A DNA stretch of 64,000 bases from Branchiostoma belcheri. Its lineage: Eukaryota; Chordata; Leptocardii; Amphioxiformes; Branchiostomatidae. The notes below the pieces were generated by a model, which saw only the letters and a list, made by a program, of their open reading frames with translations, searched no databases and was not told the origin of the DNA. Position 1 is the first letter of the stretch; every line of letters starts with the position of its first letter. A program made the translations under genes and the position numbers. Shown here one piece after another: positions 32,301-43,000 of the stretch. Location: positions 718,916-782,915 of the forward strand of contig NW_017804409.1 of assembly GCF_001625305.1 (NCBI RefSeq), given 5' to 3'.

Positions 32301-33519
32301 CACTGTGCACTGAAGCTAGGTGTTACTGGTTCACTGTGCACTGAAGCTAGGTGTTACTGGTTCACTGTGCACTGAAGCTAGGTGTTACTGGTTCACTGTG
32401 CACTGAAGCTAGGTGTTACTGGTTCACTGTGCACTGAAGCTAGGTGTTGCAGTTGTTGCTAGTTACCTACTAGTAGCTTCAGTAGACAGTGAACCAGTCA
32501 TAATTGCCCTGATGAAGATGACTGGCAGTCAGCTATTGGTGCATGTGTTCTGAATAAATAAACTTTGCTATATTCAATCATTCACCAACTTGATGAAATC
32601 AATTATGGATTAGTTTTATCCCTTGACAAATCAAAAATGTTTCAAGAAATGTAGTTGCAAGAAATTGAAGTTATATACCAGTTCTTTTGCCTCTTCCATC
32701 TGTTTTTCCACATTGGTGACCATGTGTCTCTTTTCACCTGTACACCACAGAAAAAAGACATTAGTATGCCAGCTTTCCCCCCTCTTCCCCAGTAATATAG
32801 CACCTGTTTGCTGTCAATGCTGGCAATGCAATATTCTTAACTGAATGATTCCTAGGGACTACTCTCACAAAAGATGGACATTTCGCTCTGCTTTAAAATA
32901 ACAATGAAATGAAAGACAGCATTATTCACATGTCGTGACAACAAGTCATCAATATTCATACAGTATGCCTGAACTTTACTGTTTTGATAGCTCTGTTTAC
33001 TCTTGTTTTGCACATAACCCAACAACAACAACGGGGTTTACAGAAAGGTACCATGTAAAGAGGACACGCCCCTTATTTTGGATCTGACCTAAAAAAAATT
33101 ATCATGTGTAATAATTTTACTAAAATGAAAAATTCTACATCCTTAGCTGTCAGAATACTTTCAAGTGATATCAAAAGGAAAATGGCTAGTAAATATGCTT
33201 ATATCGTTCTACTATGATAACGTACTAATATATAAACCGCGGATGAAGTTAAAACAATTTGTATCGGCTATTTGGAGCATACAGGATCAATATTTTGACA
33301 GCTCATCCCACACACAAACGTGGTCAGCTTTCGCAATTTCAAACCTCATACAAACCAGGAAAATACCCCTACAGAAAGCGCAAAACATCATTTTGGCATA
33401 GTTCAACTATTCCTCTAACACTTACCGCCGGATAATTTGGCAATTTTGGCGATTTTGTTGGTAATTTCGGCGGTGACATTGCTGTATTGCTGCTCGTAAG
33501 AATCCAGGAGAGAAGCCAT
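26338..33519 (-). CDS. VTI1A: VTI1A, Qb-SNARE of Golgi and endosomes
   Basis: Spliced gene on the minus strand. Coding exons in order: 33519-33426, 32737-32679, 31821-31711, 30013-29933, 29410-29326, 28897-28827, 27624-27563, 26428-26338. Every junction is GT-AG and in phase; the product is 217 residues, the usual vertebrate VTI1A length. The N-terminal helices (MASLLDSYEQQYSNVTAEIT, then EKRHMVTNVEKQMEEAKEL and EQMDLEVRDIP) form the regulatory three-helix domain. The SNARE helix runs about 120-187 (LLDNTERLERSGRKLEAGY, LGKSSRILSAMMRR). A C-terminal anchor follows at about 194-213 (VLFVVIAVIILVIALTIYF). The expected zero layer is probably Asp157 (HQDREKI), as known for animal Vti1 proteins. 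Vti1a pairs with syntaxins in endosome-to-Golgi fusion. Start ATG is in good context (CAAGATGG). It diverges from RPL34; introns hold many transposons. Confidence 0.95.
26579..26919. mobile_element. G family TIR element in VTI1A last intron
   Basis: Ends CAGAGGGCTTGAAATT and AATTTCGAGGCCTG, with CCTCT on both sides. The interior repeats GGGACA and TTTTGGGGACA-like words and resembles the element at 53235-53608 (CACTAAAATTTAGGCTGGGA). Confidence 0.8.
27083..27460. mobile_element. H4 family MITE in a VTI1A intron
   Basis: TTA on both sides; ends GGCCACATCATCTTAATTTT and AAAATTAAGTCGGTGTGGCC. It shares the interior GAGTCGTGGAGCTTC segment with the copy at 977-1399, inverted. Confidence 0.8.
27677..27960 (+). 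mobile_element. tRNA-derived SINE in a VTI1A intron
   Basis: Box A-like TAGTCCAGTGGTTAGCGATC and box B-like GAGTTTGAATCCC about 45 bases apart, then a body with ACGGGACGTTAAGCTGTGGT and a tail ending around CACTTTTTCACTAG. It lies on the strand opposite to the host gene. A degraded relative is at 56855-57015. Confidence 0.7.
28020..28793. mobile_element. H3 family MITE with nested G element
   Basis: Left CGCTTGATTTGACTATAGTA and right ATAATCAAATCAACTTGGCC are diverged H3 ends. GATGAAATCCTCTGG and the AT-rich middle match other H3 copies. A G element is inserted at 28379. Confidence 0.7.
28379..28746. mobile_element. G family TIR element nested in H3
   Basis: Ends (A)AGGGCTCGAAAT and ATTTTGAGCCCTG; AAATT flanks both sides (28374-28378 and 28747-28751). 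Degenerate GGTGCACC repeats inside match 2539-2800. Confidence 0.8.
29462..29850. repeat. Tandem array, four units of about 90 bp
   Basis: Begins at CAGGGCTTGATATACTGG, a G-like end. Units are recognised by AAAATTGGAGCTGTGCAGGT at about 29505, 29594, 29683 and 29774, with TGATGTCTACCTGCACCTAA inside. Located in the VTI1A intron between exons 4 and 5. It probably arose by tandem amplification inside a G-type element. Confidence 0.85.
30106..30623. mobile_element. CpG-rich TIR element in a VTI1A intron
   Basis: Ends TAAAGCCCCGGTCACAACC and the mirrored GGCTGTGACCATGGCTTTA. The interior is a degenerate collection of ACGTACG, GCACGT and CCGTACG words, far richer in CG than surrounding introns. 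This composition leaves a 190-codon frame open on the plus strand (30078-30650), which is not credible as a gene because it crosses both ends. Confidence 0.75.
30660..31240. other. VTI1A intron sequence without further features
   Basis: AT-rich intron DNA. ORFs at 30980 and 31015 overlap on opposite strands and have no supporting signals. Confidence 0.4.
31241..31617. mobile_element. H1 family MITE in a VTI1A intron
   Basis: TAA on both sides. Its right end lies 93 bases from the exon 3 donor. Confidence 0.85.
31890..32595. mobile_element. F-type element with two internal arrays
   Basis: Left CATAGTATTCACAACCATTT...GTCTGTCATCTTCATCAG pairs with right GATGAAGATGACTGGCAGTC...TTCAATCATTCACCAACTTG. 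Inside lie a degenerate GATTACGAATTACG patch (31965-32165) and the 31-bp tandem array. Located between VTI1A exons 2 and 3. Confidence 0.75.
32168..32447. repeat. 31-bp tandem repeat, about nine units
   Basis: Unit GTTCACTGTGCACTGAAGCT followed by AGGTGTTACTG. The first two units are degenerate and the last six almost identical, which indicates recent expansion. The single-copy ancestor is in the palindrome at 17790-18180. Confidence 0.9.
32740..33425. other. First intron of VTI1A
   Basis: No repeat ends or regulatory motifs that I can support. An ORF at 33165-33401 lies on the opposite strand without supporting signals. Confidence 0.5.
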
Positions 33520-33797
33520 CTTGTTTTTCCTTCCACACTGACTAAGGTGGCCGTATATCTAAAATGTAGTGCCTGATAAATAGTACACAAAATTTTACAG
33601 TAAAGGGTACATGAAAAATATACCGGCATTTGTAAATAAATAATAATGATATTCGTATGATATATGATTTATAAAATATGATTAAGATCCTTATTGTGTT
33701 CAAATAAAACCAATCAAGACCGCTATTTTATCAGGCATCAAAATTCTTACCTTTACACAGCTGCCAAGTAATTCGCAAAATTACCCACTATGCTTTG
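33520..33797. promoter_or_regulatory. Divergent promoter between VTI1A and RPL34
   Basis: Only 278 bases separate the VTI1A start codon from the probable RPL34 cap site, so the 5' UTRs and core promoters of both genes must lie here. The region is AT-rich with no clear TATA box at the RPL34 start. Transcription start of VTI1A is not determinable by eye. Confidence 0.7.
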
Positions 33798-33826
33798 CTC
33801 TTCCTTTCGCCATTTTGCACTGAAAG
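33798..33826 (+). other. RPL34: Probable RPL34 5' UTR exon with TOP tract
   Basis: CTCTTCCTTTC followed by GCC fits the 5' terminal oligopyrimidine tract of animal ribosomal protein mRNAs. A donor AAG/GTGAAG follows at 33827. An acceptor with pyrimidine run (TTTTTTACGCCCAG) ends at 33992, nine bases before the start codon. A non-coding first exon is common for this gene. TOP mRNAs are translationally controlled by growth signalling. Confidence 0.6.
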
Positions 33827-34001
33827 GTGAAGTATCCATATTTGAACTAACATTTAAAATCCGCCGCAATCTGACAATTTTTCCTTATTTTTATGCCATA
33901 AACGTAATAAAATGTGTTTATGAGATATTGAAGTTTCTGTTAGCGTTGATTTTAGATGTTGTTTTGACGCAGATGTTGTTTTTTACGCCCAGGTTTCCAC
34001 C

Positions 34002-36456
<2,455 letters not shown>

Positions 36457-36485
36457 ACAGGACAACAACAACATGTAGACACAAT

Positions 36486-36491
36486 AATAAA
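36486..36491 (+). terminator. RPL34: RPL34 polyadenylation signal
   Basis: AATAAA 30 bases after the RPL34 stop codon; a TG/TT-rich stretch (CTGTCTTTTGTGTTTTATTG) follows. Confidence 0.75.
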
Positions 36492-36530
36492 CACCACAAA
36501 TAAGCCACTGTCTTTTGTGTTTTATTGAAG

Positions 36531-36536
36531 TGTTTG
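36531..36536 (-). terminator. Possible sialyltransferase polyadenylation signal
   Basis: TTTATT on the plus strand gives AATAAA on the minus strand, about 520 bases past the sialyltransferase stop. If used, the transcript ends beside the RPL34 signal. Confidence 0.35.
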
Positions 36537-36589
36537 AAGCTTATAGTTACAGTCAATGTCTTTGCCTCCTGAACACTGGGCGAACTCTA

Positions 36590-37050
36590 GAATAGTGTTG
36601 TCAAACAAAAGGTCAATGACCTGTCACCATGGTAACTGGTGAAGTGTTGGATTACATTATGTAGCAAGTGTTGAAGAGGGTTTCTACCATATATACACGG
36701 GTGGCAAGAAGTGATACAAAGTTCATACGAATTTTACAGAATCCACACTACATACAATCCATTACTAGGAAACATACCAACTTTACGCAATACATACGAT
36801 ACATTACTAGTATTAGAAACACGAATTTTACGGAATACTGTACATACGATCCATTGCTAGGAAACATACGATCCTTACTAATTTGGTGACTTTTTGGCAT
36901 CCCTGATATATGTACTACTTAATAGTATATGAATTTGAGCAAGGAAATTGTATATGATTTAATAGGTATGAATAAGAATAAACAAGAGCAGTAGTTCGTT
37001 GGATAAGCTAGACCATGTGAAGGTAAACATTATGCGTTTACTTTGTAAAT
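36590..37050. mobile_element. M family element with an internal array
   Basis: Left GGTCAATGACCTGTCACCAT and GTAACTGGTGAAGTGTTGGA; right GAAGGTAAACATTATGCGTT and ACTTTGTAAATC. Between them 36712-36890 holds degenerate copies of CATACGATCCATTACTAGGAA. The right end lies 5 bases from the sialyltransferase stop codon, so this element forms that gene's 3' UTR. Confidence 0.65.
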
Positions 37051-37055
37051 CTTTC

Positions 37056-40000
37056 CTAGCCGTGTTCGATTTTAGCCGTGTCCAGGGTTTCGTTCTGCCT
37101 GTTGTACCAGTATATGATTCCCTCCTCGTGTAATGTCTGCCATATCTTCTGTTCATCCATGTGGTTGTGATATGATCCAGGGAGATCCATTTTACGAACA
37201 GTCGCGTGGTCATCAAAGTAATATAATGGAAATCTGGTAGGGACAAAACAGAAGCCATATATAAGACTGCAATGATGTTAAAGTTTATCTTTGTTTTTCA
37301 AACATATGTACAAAGCTACTATTGGATGTACCAAGGACATGTACCTAATACCAGCTCAGAAAGGAAGAAGAAATAGTCATGTCTTTAAATACAAGAGTTA
37401 TCAACCAACGATTAATATGTACAAAAACTAATTCTTTCCTAGAGCTATCGCAGAGTGGAAAATAACCCCAAACCTCTGCTTGGAGAGTAAGTTATACCCG
37501 CAATTCTGACTGGTTCACATTGCACAGCACAGGTGTATAGATGCGTTGTGTAAAAAAAAGAGTCTCTTTATTCTGATCCATATACATGTATCTCAGTCTT
37601 CCCGGTAATTTTGTGATACCCATCGGCCACAGCAAGTAATTTTTATGGATGGCATCAGCGGCTCGTTCTCATTGAAATGTACAAAATGGTGATTTTTTGG
37701 GTCGAAAAATCGATAATCTGTTTTTTTAGGCAAACCTACCTTATTTTTTAGGAAAACATCTCAATTAATGATTACCAAAAAAGGACAGCTTAATTGCCAT
37801 GGGTAGTTACCGAAAATTTATGCACTTAGATAAGACATATGTAAACAATGCAATTTTAGTGCGGCAAAAACGCTGGAACATCAGCATGATTTGGGTGTAC
37901 GATAAAGTTTGTATTCATGACATCACCTCAAAAGCCATTAGTTCAGGCGTCAGTATCTATGAAAGTACTTCTGTCAACCCATTATTTACTGGTAAATATA
38001 CACGTATCGAACACATAAAAATAGCTAAGTGTAGTGTATAGAAGTAGCAAAAATAACTTTGGAAGCAAAGAAGAGTAGAACATTTGAGTCTGTTGACGCC
38101 ACAGAGGGTTATTTTTCTTCGGATTCATATTTATTTCTACTTTATTTCCAACTATTATGTTTATGGTGTATGGGGAAGGGAAATTCAATCTCTTGTTACG
38201 TCTTTTGCACTACAGGTGTAACTTCCGTTACCGGTAACGGATGTTACAAACGGACGTTTTTGTTTATTTCTCCAAGAAGACCTGCAGTTTTTAACTTCAT
38301 CCTTTGAGAACAAGAGGGCATAAGTACGGACATTTTTAAACTGGGCGACTTTTTTATATACCATGTGAAGAAACTAAAATTGAAAGTAAAAACAACGGTA
38401 ACGGATGTTACATTCATGACTGTAAAACAATTTGTTCAGCGAAGGTGGCTACAAAAAACAGCACACACTCTTTTCTTCTTCTCTTAGAAACCTAGAAAAC
38501 TTGCTAAAAGTCATCAAAATGGCAATTTCCTGTCTTATATGTTACTCTATCTAAACTGCACGACCGTCTTACTTGAGCGGTAACGGATGTTACAAAACTT
38601 GGCGACAGGTATGAACCACCTCGCATGACGTACAAGAATAGTGCCAGGAGCGATCTGACTTGGTCAGTCAGAGTACCTGGCCATCCGACTACACCAGGCA
38701 GAAAACTACTGCCGTAATCAAATTGCTACGTTTTAGGTTGCTTTTTAAAGTTTCTATTTCGTCTCAGGCGACAGCCGCTTTTTAGAGGAAGAAATCCAAT
38801 CCGCGATCATAATTTCTCTGAAGTCATCAATCAAACCTAGGTTTGTGGTACATTTTTCGTGAAACATAGTAAGTGTAGTGGGAAAGTGAAGAAAGCAACG
38901 ATGAGGTCCATTATTTGGCTCATACCTAGTCGTAAATAGTGGCGACAGCATTTTGTACATTTGAATGAGAACGAGTGCAGCGCGCGCATTGATTTTCGCC
39001 TGATTTAGGAAAAAAAAACAAATTTTGTTGCCTTCTAACAGTGGTCATCATGCCCAAAATGGGCAAAGATGTCTGTTGCCATGTCAGAAGGTGGATGGCA
39101 GATAACAAAGAGAGAAGACAAGAAAAGGCTCTGATTTAATGTTTTGTTTCTTACTTTGATGCAGTGATATGTGATGCTGGCTGTGTATATGTGATGTTCC
39201 CACTGAGTAACAACCATTTGTACTACAAATTGATTGAGTCAAAATTTGAAAATATAGGAACATTGTTGTTTTCGGCCCGCCTTGTTTTTTTTCACGCGCT
39301 CACATTAGATTTGGAGTCTGCGGAGGATGTCATCCATAAAATTTACTTGCTGTGGCCTTAAACTAACTTACCTTGCGTCATAGCCAAAGCCGTACACGCT
39401 TACATGGTCGCATAGCTGCAGCGCAAGGACGGCTGTAAGGAAGCCTGTGGTTGGCCGATATGCCCGTGACGTATTGAGGAAGCGAGAGAACGCATACCGA
39501 ATGAAATCCGGATGAAGTACTTTAACAGTGGTCCGGTTCACATTGGGATTCGGCGACCAATTGTACCTAAAAAATACGGGGGAAAATTGGAAGAAGGCTA
39601 ATATTTAGCCTCCGTAGCAGGCTTATAGAACTGGGGGTTTGGTGGTCTTCGGCTGTTTTCTGATTAGAAAAAAACGGGGGTAATTCAATCAGGCCGGCTA
39701 TGTTGTCTATATGCAATCAGAAAATAGCACATAAAAGCTCCCAAAGCTACCCTGAAGACCCCCAAAACCCCAAGTTTTTGGCATGCTATGAAATTTATGT
39801 GTTCATGAAGGTTGAACAAGTGACTAAACACATGGGCTATGGTACGGCAAATAATAGACTTCATTTTCATTTCTTCGCCTTTTTCTTTGGAACTGATTTT
39901 GGCACTATACGACATATCATGCTAGTAACGTTTTTCTGCAATTTACAGCATATATTTGAGCATTTTGCAGCTGCTTTGTGCGATTTACAGAGTGGTCGAA

Positions 40001-43000
40001 AACTTTATTCGTCTTTGGAAACAGACGAAAATTCATACGCGCGCGGATGTCGTCCATATAATCTATAAATCTCTGATACCAGTTCATGCGTCTCACAGGT
40101 ATTCCACTAGGCAATCAGTGCACGACTACTCATTGCTCAAACCTAACAACAATAGTGGAAAGAGGATGTTTGTTTACAGATCTGTAAAGGTGTGGAACGC
40201 ATTACCGAGTGAAGTTAAGACTACTGTATTAGCAGCTGATGAGAGGCAGTTCAGGAAAATGACACGTCAGCTTTATGGAACTTAAAGGCTTACCCTGACA
40301 ATATTGTATATATTCGAAGCAATTTAGTAACTCACAAGTTTTATTGTTGATTTTAGTCATAATTAGTTAAATGACCTCTGGCCTCAACCTCAATTATTTT
40401 AATGTGTAATTGCAATGATTGTATGTATTCAGTGCTTGTATTTTATGTGTTGTACTGTTAATGAGCCCTGGAAGATTAGCCCCTCATGGGGCTAAAGGGC
40501 ATCTCAATAAATCAAAATCAAATCAAATAATCAACTGCACTTTATACTTACACGCAGAATCCCGCCTTCCGACGACATCTCTGTACTATCGGTAGAGTCC
40601 GCCGTTCGGTCAGCCAGGCTGCCATGTAGTCTATATCAAAACTCTTAAACGGTATGAAGAGCTGCAAAGAATCCTGCAACAGTGGGGAAAGTGGGAAAGA
40701 CATGGCGATTATGTTTGTTTATTTGTTATTTCATTTGAGTTATTTTTGTTATTTTATTATTGATAAGTTGTTTAATTGCTATTACATTGTATTTTATTTA
40801 ATTTATGGATTGCAACATGTGGGTCAAATAATCAACTTAGTGGGGTCGTGTGGCGTAGCGGCAGAGTGCGCGACTCGGAACTTAGAGTCCCGGGTTCGAG
40901 TCCTGACATGCCACCGATCTTGTGCCATTGAGAAAGGCACTTTACACGGCTTTCCTCACTTAGCTCAGGTGTAAATGAGTATTGTCCTGTCATGTATTTG
41001 TCCCCTGTGTTGGTGGCGGCATTAATATAAGTTGAAAAAACTTGAGTGTGTCGTCACCACGTCTGGTATAAAACGTTTGGTATAAAAAAAAAAAACATGT
41101 GGGTCACAGACAGCGGTTGCTGGTATCGTGTCCTAAACCTTATTATTATTACAAAATACTACATAATAATTTTGGTGACAGTATTTTCAAATATTAAGTA
41201 GGGCGTGGTAAGAATTATCAGATTAGAATTATTCAACTTAGAACACATTTTGCAGAAGGTATTATTATGTTTTTTGGCAGAGGTATCGGGAAATGGAGAT
41301 GATAATTTCCAAATGATACCTAATAGATATTTGTCAAATATGTTCTTTATTTCAACATTTACAGTGATTTTCTCAGTATCCATTGTGCTTAGATCTTCTT
41401 CGACAAAACGTCGACTTTCACATGTGTCGGTATACTTACGGATACAGCTAACCGTGGGTCATGTTCGTGTGACTCGGGGTAAAAGGTGTAGAAGGAGATT
41501 TTCCGCCCTACATCGTCCGCAAACTTTTCCTGCATGTTAGCGTGGTTAACCCTAAGGACACAGAATATGTTTATGTTTACCGAAGGAAAACATGTTTTTT
41601 TTTGCCAGTTTCTTCTTCTTCTCCAAACAGTGACCTCTGACCTGACCAATGACATGATTTGTTGACGTCTGTCACCATGGTGACTGGTGTTGGGTTACAT
41701 AATGTTGCAATTTCATGGTCTGCTCTACTCCTGTCACCATATACTAGTAATACATGTATGTGAATGTGTTTGAGTGAGAATTAACAGAGCAGACCATGTC
41801 CGAAGGTAAACATTATGCATTTGCTTTGCAAACGTTACTTCTCTAGTGATATAGTAAACTTGAAAATAAAGACGCAATACCAGAAAGCCTAAACTTTCCA
41901 AGGTCAGTGTTATTTAATTACCTCTGGGACGGAAGTTTTGATTTGGGTGGCGATAATTCACGCTAGGTTTGTATGTTTGGGTTCCAAAATGAGTGGGTGG
42001 AGATTGGGTTTCAATTGATTGACAGGGTTTTACATTGCATTCAAGGATATGTGGACGTCAGGAATGTATATGAAACATATAACCATGGTGTAAAAGTGGA
42101 GTGAGTTTCATCATACAAACGTATGAATAATAATACATTTTATGCTGCACTTCATCAAAGCGAACTTTATATATTTCTCGGAAGTTTGACATCTTTGATG
42201 CCTTGTTCCTACCTGAAGACGTAGTCGTGGCCATCTATCTCCGTTCCCCTCTTCGAACCCTTCATTACCCCACCCGAGCCGACAACTGCACAGCGTATGC
42301 ACCGTACTCGGCTATCATCGGTCACACTCGGGTGCTCTCGGGTCCCACTCGGGCCGAAGATTTTGGGATTTTTCAGTGCTCCGACCATCAGGTCTACAGC
42401 TACGTTGGGGAAAATACAAAAACAACGTAAATGTAGAATTGTGTGTAGAACTGTGAAAGTAAAAACAAAGAAAAAACTTCATACAATGCTGGATCAATTG
42501 AAAGTATCGTACCCTGACATGTATGGATTATTGTTTGAAATGCTAAATAAAGAATTTAACTGGTCTCTTTACGAATTATATTTTCCACTTTGGTTTAAAC
42601 TTTTATCTGCTGATATGACATTTCGAGCCCTGCAACCAGATTTTTATACCAAAGGACAACATATTGTTGTTGCTCAATTTCTTCTTCTTCTGCAAACAAA
42701 TTAGGTCAACGACCTGAACCAGACGTCTGTCACCATGGTAACTAGTGTTGGGTTACATTATGTTGCAATTTTATAGCAGGAGGGATTTAGACTCCTGGTC
42801 TGTCTGATCATATATATGAATGTGTTTGAGTAAGAATTAACAGAGCAGACCATATGCGAAGGTAAACATTATTCATTTGCCTTGCAAATGTTACCTTTCT
42901 AGGTAAAATTTCTAGTTTTGTTACCTGTTTTGTTTTCCTGTCTGTAGCCGAAAGGCAGTTTATAGTACGTGAGATGTTCTGTCCAGTAGGCAGGGTTGAT

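Noticed and set aside
32168..32447. Regular repeats that could suggest a CRISPR array
   Set aside because: The units are head-to-tail 31-bp repeats without unique spacers, in eukaryotic intron DNA.
42297..42704. 135-codon plus-strand ORF
   Set aside because: It begins in the antisense of a sialyltransferase exon and ends in an M element.
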